From the NCBI GenBank assembly GCA_012295275.1, contig CM022667.1, forward strand, positions 12,087,538 to 12,122,537: a stretch of 35,000 nt of DNA, given 5' to 3'. Positions 12,293-22,689 of the stretch are shown here, in pieces. The notes under the pieces were generated by a model that did not search any database, was not told the DNA's origin, and saw only the letters and a program-made list of their open reading frames with translations. The translations under genes and the position numbers were made by a program. Source of the DNA: Chrysomallon squamiferum (Eukaryota > Mollusca > Gastropoda > Neomphalida > Peltospiridae). The stretch's first letter is position 1, and every line of letters begins with the position of its first letter.

Positions 12293-13240
12293 AAGCAAAG
12301 ATAAATATATTTTCTTTATTCATCCATTAACTGAGGACACCACTTTTGATCTTTCTCTATAAAAAGAAAAACGTTTTAAATGTTTGAAATTCTACTCCGT
12401 GCAATCGCACGCGCTTTTCATTACGGGCGCTCTTGGGTTATTTTTGATTGACGGCAGCATGCGCGAAACATTCTCCTGACATCGGCAGCAGCCATCGAAA
12501 AAAAAAAAAAAAAAAAGCCTCACTCTCTCTCTCTCTCTCTCTCTCGTATCATCTTATCACGCTCAAAAATCTTAAAATCACAAGAATAAGAAAACAAAAA
12601 CGAGTTTTTTCGCTTGCACGACAATACATAAAACAGGATGACAGCTGGTCGAGAAGGGAGATAACTGCAACACGACTCACGTGCGGCAGCAATTAATGGC
12701 GATCGCGCGCGCTTTGTTTTTTTTTTTTTTGTGTGTGTTTTTTTTTTTTTTTTTTTCTGTCAAGTTTGCGTGGAAAGATTTCAGCAGAAGAGTACATCTG
12801 GTTAGATCTAATCAGTGGAAATGTAAACCTCGGAAATAAAGATGTTTGTGGCAACAATTGGGGTTTTTATTTTCTGTTGAAGTGATGGACAAGTATTGTA
12901 TGCACGTGTTTGTAAAGCTTGTAGACAATGTTTCCGAACTGATTTAATCACGTGACGTATGTTTTTTTGCCGCCCAGACAGTTTCAGCAGCGTTTTCTGA
13001 TGGTTAAATTTGATAAAAGTAGCGTTAGTTTTATTAGCCGTAAAAAACAACAAAAATAAAACAAAACAAAAAAACAACAAAAGAAAACAAAAGAAACGTA
13101 GATTATGGTGATGAAGATAGAGTTGATATTGTTACTGCTTATGAAGAGGAAAGCGTGTAAAAATAATACAATTATTTTGCTGCAGATTATAACTTTAACA
13201 ATATCAACAGATAACAAAATATAAAAGAAAAATATAAAAA
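12293..13240. other. Low-copy DNA with poly-A/T interruptions and E-boxes
   Basis: An A run (12498-12515), a CT run (12521-12545) and T runs (12717-12757) divide it. CACGTG occurs at 12678-12683, 12903-12908 and 12949-12954; the last is in TCACGTGACGT. TGATTGACGG (12445-12454) matches the PBX-MEIS decamer at 9 of 10 positions. No gene is recognised. Confidence 0.4.
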
Positions 13241-13246
13241 TAAATA

Positions 13247-13283
<37 letters not shown>

Positions 13284-13500
13284 AACATGTAAAGAGATAA
13301 TTTATAAAACAAAGGTAGTGAAAACTGAATTTCAGATAAATATCCTTTCAAAAATAAAATAAAAGGCAAAATATAAAATAATTTAAAAATTATGATGATG
13401 TTGATGATCATAATAAGAAACTATAGAATGAATGAATGAATGAATGAAATAAATAAATAAAAATAAAAATAAATAAATAAAGAAATAAAGAAGGAAAAAA
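13241..13500. repeat. TA run and AATG/AAAT microsatellites
   Basis: TA run (13251-13277), then AT-rich DNA, AATG units (13425-13449) and AAAT/AAAG units (13450-13495). Confidence 0.85.
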
Positions 13501-14360
13501 AAATCCACTTAATAAAGACGGCTTATATTATTCTTAGTATATATATATAGTTAAATTAATGGCAGTTCAAGGAAAAACGATATCTTTAGAACGTTAGCAT
13601 CAGCCGTTACGATTTTCAGTATTTTCTCAGTACCACATCTGTTAAATTTCCCATTCTAACCAGTATCTCGCTTCTGGTTTATAAATGTCAATGAGAATTT
13701 CGCCATGTCATTATTGTGCAAGAAAACGTATGACTGATTTAAACGTATTAAACTGTTATTAAATATCCTTTCATTCGTTCATTCTTTTCTTCATTCATTC
13801 CGCTCAAGAAGACCTCTGTTCCATTGTTATAGACCATAGTTTGCATTCTGACACTTGGAAATTCAAAAAGCAATAAGTAGAACAGAAGTCAATTTTAAAG
13901 TATTTAGGACAGAAAACTTCCTGGTTTGTAACCTGACCAGAAAGACTGTCAGTTTGAAGGGAAGGTCTCCGTTTTCTTGAAGCATCATAATTTATCGCTC
14001 TACAAGTTTTTATTTCTTCTCTCTTTCTTTGTACCTGTATCCGTTTCCCTACCTTTGTCCACTTCGCGTTTCACCTTGGCCAGGTTGTCACTTCTCCCCT
14101 GCCCGAAAGTGACAAGTTGAAAACTACATCTGTAGACGCATAAAAGAAGTGGCAGGCAAACAGGCAATAGAGAAAGATTATTTTGTCGAAAGCCATCACG
14201 TACAAAACACCTTAATCTGTTTACCTTACTAGCCCAGGTGTCTCGTCGAATCGAACAACACAATGTGCTTGTCACTTTCGTTTTCCCTTCTTGATTAGCA
14301 AAGAGGTTATTTAGTCATTAATCATAACAAACAAAAGTGCTTTGTAATTAATCACTGTGA
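13501..14360. other. Low-copy block, no gene recognised
   Basis: About 800 bp with little simple repeat. It contains the TTGTCACTT inverted repeats. A minus-strand frame of 91 codons (14000-14275) shows no domain. Confidence 0.4.
14085..14280. repeat. Three TTGTCACTT-type elements forming inverted repeats
   Basis: TTGTCACTT (14085-14093) and AAGTGACAA (14107-14115) form a 9-bp perfect inverted repeat around 13 bases. CGAAAGTGACAAG (14104-14116) is the exact 13-bp reverse complement of CTTGTCACTTTCG (14268-14280). All lie in a low-copy block. TGACA is the MEIS/TGIF-type TALE half-site, so a binding-site cluster is one reading. A decayed element end is another. Confidence 0.55.
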
Positions 14361-14366
14361 CGACTT

Positions 14367-14512
14367 TTTTTTTTCTTTTTTTTTTTTTTTTTTTTTTTCT
14401 TGCAGCATGTTAGACGATTGTCCAACAAGAATTAGAAAGTCATTTCCCGTCGACACGGTAAAAAGTTTTTTTTTTTGTTGTTGTTGTTTTTTTTTTTTTT
14501 GTTTTTAATTAT
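14367..14512. repeat. Two T-rich tracts
   Basis: T runs at 14367-14399 and 14467-14510 (with GTT units) around a short complex spacer. Confidence 0.9.
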
Positions 14513-15021
14513 TTTTTAACCTGTCTCTGACTTGAACATGAACACAACCAGCTTGTAGACTACAAAACATATGCTTGGAAAAAAAGAAGTTGTGGTGTCG
14601 CTAGCAGTCTCCTTTGTTCGTTACATTGTGATGTCCACCGTGATGTTGTGTACATCGTTGTCGTTGTCACAGAGCCAGTAGAGTATAAACAGGTTCAGTG
14701 AATGTACGTGTACTCTGAATGAATAAATGAAAATGTTAAATGAATAAATGAATATGTGTGTGTTATATCAGAACGTATTTTAATATTTACAGTAACCAGC
14801 AGAACATCTGTTGCTTCAAACAAAAATAATAATATTAATAATAAGTAAATAAATAAATACCAGCCTTCCCTAACGACACACATTTATTTGCAGGAATGAA
14901 AATGTATTTGAACCTTTACTTAGAGTGTAGACCTATAGTATATAGAAACTTTTTTATACATCAGCTTTAATTGGAATGGGAAATATTGCTATTTCTATTA
15001 TTATTACTACTATTACCACTA
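14513..15021. other. Intergenic DNA
   Basis: GT/TTG-rich low-copy DNA at 14590-14690, AATG/AAAT words at 14718-14750 and 14820-14860. No gene is recognised. Confidence 0.35.
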
Positions 15022-15178
15022 CTACTACTTTTTTTTTTTTATATAATCAGCACATTTGTATGCTAACTTTCAAAATATTTTAAAGTAACTTTTTTTAAAA
15101 CAAAATGTTAGAGATCCCGCTTTAATTATGATGATGATAATACTACTACTACTACTGTTGCTAATTCTACTGCTGTTG

Positions 15179-15246
<68 letters not shown>

Positions 15247-15352
15247 ACTAATAATGATTTTTTTAAATATAATCAGCACATTTGTATGATAACATTCATA
15301 ATCATTTTTAAGTCATGACTTTTAAAACAAAATTTTACGGATCCCACGTTTA
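15022..15352. repeat. Diverged tandem duplication, period about 226 bp, led by trinucleotide arrays
   Basis: Two units share the order: ACT-type array, T-rich run, ATATAATCAGCACATTTGTATG-like word, then TTTTAAAACAAAAT, then a GATCCC word. Unit 1 has the ATATAATCAG word at 15041 and GAGATCCCGC ending at 15120. Unit 2 has ATATAATCAG at 15267 and GGATCCCACG at about 15340. The array in unit 2 is longer (15142-15250, ACT then GCT). The units differ at many positions, so the duplication is old. Confidence 0.7.
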
Positions 15353-15766
15353 TTTTTTCCCACCCCAGATACTTCGACATCTGATTAAGTCAGCGACGAT
15401 GACACTTAACGGCTTACTCCTGCAGCAACCACTCGTCCATAAACATCTTCTCTCTGTCAGTATAAAACTGACATCAGGCAGCAGCGCCATCTATTTTAGA
15501 AATGATTAATGCCGCGAGTTACACCCCTTTTCGCTCTCACCCGCCGATCGTCTTCAAAGGCCCCGCGCGCAGCCGCAATTAGCTGAACGGCAATAAAGAT
15601 GGAACGTCCTGAAGATCGTGGGTTACCACCCCTTCCTCCCATTCCGGTCCTTACGACTCTAAACAATGCGGTCAAGAAGCTGGCCCAATGACGTGGATAC
15701 TTTGAGTCCAGTTATCTAACCTCTAATCCGCGTCCGGCAAAGTTTAGAGTTTTTTTTTTTCCCCGA
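15353..15766. other. Low-copy CpG-rich block
   Basis: It carries the partial CTCF-like match (15484-15497), a TCAAAG TCF-type core (15554-15559), AATTAGCTG (15578-15586) and an ACAAT Sox-type core (15663-15667). No frame with similarity is seen. It is a candidate enhancer. Confidence 0.35.
15484..15497 (-). promoter_or_regulatory. Partial CTCF-like match, minus strand
   Basis: The plus-strand GCGCCATCTATTTT gives AAAATAGATGGCGC on the minus strand. It carries the AGATGGCGC half of the CTCF core (11 of 14 positions) but lacks the CCAS half. It lies in the low-copy block 15350-15760. Confidence 0.25.
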
Positions 15767-15811
15767 CGATTTATTTTCCATAATGCTGTTTTTTTTTTTT
15801 TTTTTTTTTTT
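15751..15811. repeat. Two poly-T tracts
   Basis: T runs at 15751-15760 and 15789-15811. Confidence 0.85.
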
Positions 15812-16061
15812 GTAAAGCACCAACGGGTTTTTTGACTGTTTCTGTCGTGAGTTATGTGTTTCGAGAAGTCTGGTAGAGGGTCCCCTGTGGTTTGCAATGG
15901 AAACCACCTGGAAATTTTTTTGTTGTGGGAAAGTTATAAAGACTATTTCTGAAATAACGCGTCGCACTGTTTTTGTGTGGTTACGAAGAACAGAAATGAT
16001 TAAATATAAATATAAATAAAACATATGATGGTTATCACTTGGCTTGGTTGTATAATGTGAT
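15812..16061. other. Low-copy intergenic DNA
   Basis: No repeat or coding signal, apart from AAAT words at about 16003-16020. Confidence 0.35.
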
Positions 16062-16206
16062 GTGTTGTTGTTGTTGTTGTTGTAAATGTTGGTTTTCCTC
16101 TTCTTCTTCTTCTTACTCTTCTTGTTTCCTTTTGGTTGTTATTATTACTGCTGTTACTATTACTGCTACTACAACTACTACTACAGTACATACCAATACA
16201 TACCAA

Positions 16207-16249
<43 letters not shown>

Positions 16250-16292
16250 TATTGTTATTTATTGTTATTACTGTTGCTGCTGATGATGTTAT
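16062..16292. repeat. TTG, TTC, ACT and TTA trinucleotide arrays
   Basis: TTG units (16062-16083), TTC units (16098-16125), ACT/GCT units (16140-16185), TTA units (16210-16250), then GTTATT/GCT. The poly-Leu, poly-Tyr and poly-Ile frames are artefacts. Confidence 0.9.
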
Positions 16293-16650
16293 TTTCTTGT
16301 TGTAATTTCCGTTTTCTTAAATTTTCTCATGGCTGGTGGAAAGTTGGGTCTTTTGGATATATCAATTCATTATTTTCTATCTGGTGGATGTAACGATGGT
16401 TTGAAAGACGTACAGACAAATGGACTGATGGACTGAAGAAATAACTGAAAGACGGATGGACAAAGAAACAGTTATACCGAAGAAACTGTAGGGTGGTTTA
16501 ATGGACTGACAACTAACGGTTGGACGCACCGATGAATGGATGGTTTCATCGCTTAAATAACTTAAATAATTTTTTTTCAGGAATATTAAAAAACCATCAG
16601 TAAAATTTTCTGTAAACAAAAAAAAAAAAATAGAGAAATTCTCTTGCTAC
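16293..16650. other. Intergenic DNA with a degenerate GGACTGAT-type repeat
   Basis: Words related to GATGGACTGA recur at 16380-16550. A poly-A tract lies at 16617-16630. Confidence 0.35.
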
Positions 16651-17135
16651 ATCTCTCAACTCTCTCTCCCCTTTCTGTTCCTTTCCCCAAAACTGCTGAT
16701 GACAATTGCATTAGGACATTAAATACTGCTTTAGCGTCGTTCGCGCGTAGTCACGCGTGCAGTTTGGCGCGACATGTTCCTCCTCTCGACGGATCCCGCG
16801 TGTAAAAACGAGACTTGGTGCGGCGTCTGCGATCAACCGGCTTCAGTTTTCACAGTCGAGCGAGCGGAAAACAAGAATTCACGCAGAGTTTTTTTCTCTC
16901 ACTCTCGTCTTCTTCTCATCCAGGCAAGAAACACGCCTCTTTATTAATGACACACAGCCAACGATGAACCACCAAAGCTGAGAAGAACTTTAATTTGAAA
17001 ACTCAATTACAGTCGGGTTAGCGAAAAAATAGGCGAAAACATCAAACAGATTAATCAACAAATTATTTCAACCATGGCGGTCGTCCTCCCGGAAATATCC
17101 GACAACTGTCAAACGAGGGATAACTCTAGTTTTAA

Positions 17136-17137
<2 letters not shown>
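16651..17137. other. Low-copy CpG-rich block
   Basis: CpG is dense at 16735-16870 (several CGCG words). A 74-codon plus-strand frame (16757-16981) is unrecognised. It is a candidate regulatory island. Confidence 0.4.

Positions 17138-17168
<31 letters not shown>
17138..17168. repeat. Poly-T tract
   Basis: T run of about 31 bases. Confidence 0.95.
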
Positions 17169-17171
<3 letters not shown>

Positions 17172-17841
17172 CTTTGTGTTTGTGTGTTCTGAGATAACCT
17201 GATGAGGTAAAATGTTATGTTATTTAACGATCAAACAACCTGGTAAAAAATGAAGCGTGAAAGAATAAAGATAATTAAAAAAAATATAAATAAATAAATA
17301 AATTATGTAGGAATATTTTATTGTCTAGAAGTATTCTTTTTAACCCCGTTTGATCTGGGGAAATTCCCAAAACAGGTTTTAATAACTTTCTCTTTCGCTT
17401 TTTAGATTGCTATCTAAATGCTGATGGTTGTTAGGTCTGTTAAATACAGCTTGATTATTATCGAGGAATAGTTTTTCAAAGAGAACCGCTGTTTTATCGC
17501 TGAAACATACCAGAGGAAAATTGGTAGAAAAAAATTATTAAAATGGTTATGTTTTGTAAAACACTGCAACGTTGTAGTCAAACAGCAGGCGCGGTGTTAT
17601 GTTTGTTCATTACAAGATACAATCTAAAGTTTTTAGTGTTAGTGTTTTTATTTCTTTTTAATTCTTCATTTGTTGGTTTGCTTAATTCATTCTGTCGTTG
17701 GATCTCTCACGAATGCAGCAGTTTGTTGGAAGTGTGTTCTTTTGATTCTTCAGTCTGTGATGTTGTTTATTTATGTATTCCATCACTTATTTGTAAATCA
17801 GTCTCGAATAATGTGGATTTGTTCGTTTTTATCTGTCTGTA
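17169..17841. other. AT-rich intergenic DNA
   Basis: AAAT words at 17280-17302. The long frame beginning at 17543 is extended only by the GA arrays and has no domain. Confidence 0.4.
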
Positions 17842-17965
<124 letters not shown>

Positions 17966-18109
17966 GAAGATAGAGAGAAAAAGAAAGAAAGAATATCAGG
18001 ATTTTGTGGACAGGGCGAAATAATGAGCGTCAAAGACAAAGCGAAACAGACAGATAGACAGAAAAATGGAAAAGGACAGACAGAGAGAGAAACAAACAGA
18101 GCGAGTGAG

Positions 18110-18111
<2 letters not shown>

Positions 18112-18189
<78 letters not shown>
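18112..18189. repeat. GA microsatellite
   Basis: Perfect GA array of about 78 bp, separated from the previous one by degenerate AAAG/AGAC purine-rich DNA. Confidence 0.98.
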
Positions 18190-18191
<2 letters not shown>

Positions 18192-18369
18192 AACTGAAGC
18201 TTGATTCAAGAGAATATGGCAAAGCATGCAAAATATCTCAAATCTTTCAAACCGTGAACCTTGAAATTAAATTATCCATGAACTTCGTCGTGCCTTCAGT
18301 CAAATATTCAGAACCTTCTTTAAAATGAAAAGCATAATTCCAAAAGAAATAATAGTAAAGGAAGAACAA

Positions 18370-18400
<31 letters not shown>

Positions 18401-18794
18401 AAATTATCATAAAAATAAACTCACTAAAACACTGACGAAACTAAGAGAAACCAGAACAGAAAAGAAGAAAAGAAAAGAACAACGACCACAACAACAATCA
18501 GAAAAATAGCAGCAGCAGCAACAACAACAACAACAATAACAAAAGTAGACGGAACGATATACAACGAAATGAAAACATTTATCAGAGTTGAAATAACGGA
18601 CAAAGCAGATTAAAAATAAAAGATAAATCCTTTTCTACTTTACAAAACATTATTGTTTCCACTTAATAATAAAATCTATTTACTAAGTCATTATAATTGT
18701 ACTTTTTGTCAGTGTGCAAAATAAAATAAAATAAAATAATGATAACAGAGATAAAATTATTGAACGATAATTCAGAAAAAAAAAAACTAACTGA
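18190..18794. other. AT-rich intergenic DNA with short arrays
   Basis: AAAT (18369-18402), AAAAG (18460-18480), CAG/CAA (18509-18540) and AAAAT (18718-18740). No gene is recognised. Confidence 0.4.
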
Positions 18795-18796
18795 AA

Positions 18797-18847
<51 letters not shown>
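18795..18847. repeat. AAAT microsatellite
   Basis: About 13 perfect AAAT units. Confidence 0.97.
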
Positions 18848-18989
18848 CAAACGAAAATAACCTGAAACAAAAATATAAGAAGCAAGCACTGCTTTTGTTA
18901 GTGCACTTATGCCATGCTACTTTTAAAATAAAACGAAACAACAACGAAGGCAAGAACATTAACAAAAACCAACAATAACAACAACAGCG

Positions 18990-19041
<52 letters not shown>

Positions 19042-19067
19042 TAACAATAATAACAATAACGATGATA

Positions 19068-19107
<40 letters not shown>

Positions 19108-19109
19108 CG
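18990..19109. repeat. AAT then ATG trinucleotide array
   Basis: AAT units (18990-19058, with AAC interruptions) followed by ATG units (19062-19109). Confidence 0.97.
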
Positions 19110-19469
19110 ACAATAATTCAAAAACTGGTAGAACATTACAGTTTCTGTACAAGACTTGCACACATGTTTCAAATTCCGCAGCAGTGCAGGGGACGATTTA
19201 TGGCGACCCGGGACTCTCTTCAAAAAAAAAAAAATCTCTATGACACTTTAAGTCAGCGACAGAATAACATTTATCTTGCAGAAACAATATTTGTCGCTGC
19301 AATATTTCACCAAAGCCTTGTCACGGCACATCTCCATAAAATAAAGAGTGAAAAAAAGTGTACAAAACCATTGTCTAGAAAAATAAAGACAACCAATCTC
19401 TGACGAACGACTTCTGGCACAAATGATCCTTAACAGAAAGTTTGGGGTTCTTAACTGTCAAGAAATGTG

Positions 19470-19501
<32 letters not shown>

Positions 19502-19710
19502 AGTTTTACGAATCGTTGCTTGTGTTTCTGCTAACACTCCATAACGTCTGTGGGAGTGTTAAACTTCAAAGCCTGCTAGGCTCAATTTACAATTTGCAAC
19601 TTGCAAACCACATTTCGACAACATATATACTCAACGTCATACGCGACTTGAAATACGTCCTAAGCGGCCGACAAACACTTGCGTCTAATAAATTATACCC
19701 TTCTCCCGAA
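19110..19710. other. Low-copy DNA split by a T run
   Basis: T run at 19470-19493. Plus-strand frames at 19062-19403 and 19516-19743 show no domain. No gene is called. Confidence 0.4.
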
Positions 19711-19984
19711 GGAAAAAAAAAAAAAAAAAAAAAAAAAGACTGATAGAGTTTAGAACGAAGGGAAAAAAAAAAAGGAGTTAAAAAAAAAGAAGATTGCCTT
19801 GAAAGAAAAGCTTTGCTTAATTTCTTTATTTTCGGGTGACTACAACTCATTTGTTACATGTGATTTGAAGCAAATGAAACATGTAAATACGTGCTGAAAG
19901 GAAAAACGAGAAAAATGACAAGTTGTGTAAACCTAAGTGTAACACGGATATATTTCAAGTGTACCATGTATATTTTTCTCTCTC

Positions 19985-20017
<33 letters not shown>
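19711..20017. repeat. Poly-A and poly-T tracts around low-copy DNA
   Basis: Poly-A at 19711-19737 (further A runs 19763-19774) and poly-T at 19987-20017. Their opposite orientation gives weak inverted-repeat potential. No retroelement body is recognised between them. Confidence 0.6.
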
Positions 20018-20207
20018 CTTCTCTATTTCCTTCTCGATGTTTTTACCGTCCTAGGTTGCCTGTTAAACGTTTGTAAACAAATGCTAGACAGTTGCTTTTG
20101 GAAGAAAAAAAAAAGAACAAACCTGTCGGTTGTCATTATTTATGAAGATGTCAGAATTTCGTCTCTCAAGTAGGGCATGATCCTACACCGGGGATGAAAG
20201 AAACTGG

Positions 20208-20260
<53 letters not shown>
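20208..20260. repeat. TTA microsatellite
   Basis: About 17 perfect TTA units. Confidence 0.97.
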
Positions 20261-20405
20261 GGTTTTGTTACCTTATCGTCATCATCACTATCATCATAAT
20301 GATTATCTTCTTCCTTTTTTTTTATCATTCTCTTCTTATTTGGATGGGATTCTTTTTGTTGATATTTTTGTGTTGCTTTTCTTTGACAGTAGATATATAT
20401 ACCTT

Positions 20406-20470
20406 TGTGTGTGTGTGTGTGTGTGTGTGTTTGTGCATGTATTTTTGCATGTATGTATGTATGTATGCAT
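20406..20470. repeat. GT and GTAT microsatellite
   Basis: GT units (20406-20431) then GTAT-type units, ending about 28 bp before the left terminus of the candidate transposon. Confidence 0.9.
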
Positions 20471-20498
20471 GAAAAATAGACGTACGGAAAATGGGTAC

Positions 20499-20761
20499 GG
20501 AAAAAAATGGCACCTGAAAACGAAATATATTATTGACATTTATTTATTGGTAGTAGGTGAAGTCCTGCTTAGAAAAACAATTCATAATAAAAAATAAAAA
20601 AAAAAAAAAACATGAAAAGACCCAGTGCATGAATAATGTTTGAGATCATTATTTAATGTCAGAAGTAATCCACAGCTGTCATATTTAACAACTGTTGACA
20701 GTTCATAGTTAAACGGTTAGTCAAAACAAATGTAAGCAAAAAAACAATCACTCTAAATAAA

Positions 20762-20815
<54 letters not shown>

Positions 20816-21304
20816 AATATCATATGCTATGTTTGAACTGACAGAATGATATCATTCTGGAGGATATTGTAACTATGGTATGCGGATTAACATTAGGTAC
20901 TGCTGTATGAACGAGTCTGTATGTATGAACTTAGTCGTGCAATCACATACGTGTGCAAGTGTGTACATACACACACACACATACACACATAATTCCCTTG
21001 GTATTTGATCATGACAGCATACTCAGTTAAATCTTACTTACAAAAACAATTCATAACTGCTGGTCACAACATCCACTGGAAACCTCATAGTAACCAAAAC
21101 CAAGTGGATGAGTGATGCTATGTATGTTATATTTTTGAATGTGATAATTGCAAAATATTAAACTCTGATATAATACTGTACTTTGCTAAGCAAAAGCAAG
21201 TGGATGAGTGATGCTATATATTAATAGAAACGTATGTAGCAATACTGCATGTATTTTCAAAAGTAGTTTGCATAGTGCTATTTCTTCCGGGTGCCATTTT
21301 TTCC
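20499..21304. mobile_element. Candidate non-autonomous DNA transposon with inverted termini
   Basis: GGAAAAAAATGGCACC at 20499-20514 is mirrored as GGTGCCATTTTTTCC at 21290-21304, an inverted match with one base less in the A/T run. Weaker similarity continues inward (5' TGAAAACGAAATA against CGGAAGAAATA from the 3' end). Outside, both ends can be read as abutting TA (GGGTA before, CCTA after), which fits a TA-target Tc1/mariner-type insertion. The roughly 806-bp body has no transposase frame. It contains internal related copies: CTTAxAAAAACAATTCATAA near 20568 and 21037, and the 20-mer CAAGTGGATGAGTGATGCTA at 21101 and 21197 with a diverged relative at 20621. A CA array (20764-20811) and CA/TA-rich DNA (20965-20990) interrupt it. 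Confidence 0.45.
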
Positions 21305-21639
21305 TACACCTGTATGTATGTAACCGTATTTATATATCTGTTTAGGTATGTGTACATACATGTTTGTGTCTAAGTAAATGTGTATGCATGTTTATATTTG
21401 TGTATGTACTATCTAAATGTGTGTACGTATATTTGTGGTGGTGTGCTTTATATGTGTGTATGTTTGTATGTGTACATTCATGAATACATTATAACTTATT
21501 ATGAGATTCTTTTTTTTTTTTTCATGTTCTTCTTCATTAGTGTGCGTATTTGGAATCTGTACGTAATTATGCGATAAATAAGAGAATTTGAAGTCCAGAT
21601 TTATCACGAGATGTGCATATGACAGACATCAGAGTAAAT
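21305..21639. other. GTAT/GT-rich degenerate DNA
   Basis: Degenerate GTAT, GTGT and GTAC units extend over 21311-21480, then a T run (21511-21522). No gene is recognised. Confidence 0.5.
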
Positions 21640-21690
21640 TAAAAATACCTTGTTATCCCCGACATGTGTCTGGGATAGGTGATACAGGAA

Positions 21691-21783
21691 GTTATCAATT
21701 TCCACCAATAAAAATGTTCGTTACGCGAAGAGCGAGACGACGCGTTATCCAACTCGACCAATAAACGGATTCGTTACGTGCGA
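21691..21783. repeat. Two-copy CCAAT-containing repeat, 53-bp spacing
   Basis: Copy 1 (21691-21728) and copy 2 (21744-21783) share the order GTTATC, then ACCAATAAA, then TTCGTTACG, then CGA. Each has a CCAAT pentamer. The copies lie in a CpG-rich low-copy island (21640-22080). Either an old small duplication or a pair of regulatory modules would explain them. Confidence 0.5.
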
Positions 21784-21946
21784 TACACGTTCGCAAAACG
21801 TGTTTAACTGACAGCCGTGCAAATTGAAAGATCGCATCGCGTTGATGCCTCTGGAGGTTTCCCACGATTGTCTCTGCGAGGGGAGAGCCCGACCGACATA
21901 CGGCAAGACGAGATGTTAGTTATACGTCCCAACAAACAAGCATTTT

Positions 21947-21969
21947 CATCTCGGGATGTGTCCGAGATG
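21947..21969. repeat. Perfect 8-bp stem, 7-nt loop inverted repeat
   Basis: CATCTCGG is followed seven bases later by its reverse complement CCGAGATG. There is no T run after it, and nothing identifies it as an RNA gene. Confidence 0.6.
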
Positions 21970-22099
21970 TCGAACAAGATTTCGGACAAATTAACAGTCA
22001 CCCTAAGTTTTCGTGTTCTCCTGTTGTGTCGTGGTTGTTGTGAGTGACCGATTGCTTGGTTTATATTGTGGGCAATGTGTTACACATTTTGACAAGACT

Positions 22100-22128
22100 G
22101 GGAGGGAGGGAGGGAGGGAGAGAGGGAG

Positions 22129-22165
<37 letters not shown>
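22100..22165. repeat. GGGA and GA microsatellite
   Basis: GGGA units followed by GA units. Confidence 0.95.
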
Positions 22166-22167
<2 letters not shown>

Positions 22168-22287
22168 CACATGTCAGAAGTATTTGTGGTTGGTAACAGT
22201 GTAATCTGCTTCAGCCTTGAGATGTCTGGCTGATTACTGGAAGGGAAGTGTGATGACATCTACACGTTGATAGGAGTGGTGTGTTGC

Positions 22288-22323
22288 TCTCTTTCTGTCT
22301 GTCTCTGTCTGTCTGTCTGTCTG

Positions 22324-22409
<86 letters not shown>
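22288..22409. repeat. TGTC then CT microsatellite
   Basis: TGTC units (22294-22326) followed by about 80 bp of CT. The CT strand polarity is opposite to the GA arrays at 10077, 17867 and 18112. Confidence 0.97.
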
Positions 22410-22411
<2 letters not shown>

Positions 22412-22499
22412 AGAAATATAAACTTTTTCTAACGTTCCCCCATGATTCTCTCTCATTTTGTTTCTGGATCCACAAATGTATAAATAATTAGAAACACTG

Positions 22500-22501
<2 letters not shown>

Positions 22502-22568
<67 letters not shown>
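22502..22568. repeat. Compound TA-CA microsatellite
   Basis: TA units (22502-22546) switch to CA units (22546-22568), then GTAT/GA-like words to about 22680. Confidence 0.97.
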
Positions 22569-22689
22569 GAGAGACATATAGATATGTGTTTCTCTGTATG
22601 TATATGTATGTGTGAGTCTGTGAATATATCTGTTTGCATGCGTCTGTCAGTCTGTATGTATGACTGTGTATGAGTATGTATGACCATGC

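Larger units (their letters stand above)
21640..22080. other. Low-copy CpG-rich island
   Basis: This is about 440 bp without simple repeats, with the CCAAT-containing duplicate at its left end and a hairpin at 21947-21969. Open frames run on both strands (65 codons minus, 76 codons plus), but their translations show no domain and no splice-linked partner, so no gene is called. It could be a promoter or enhancer. Confidence 0.4.
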
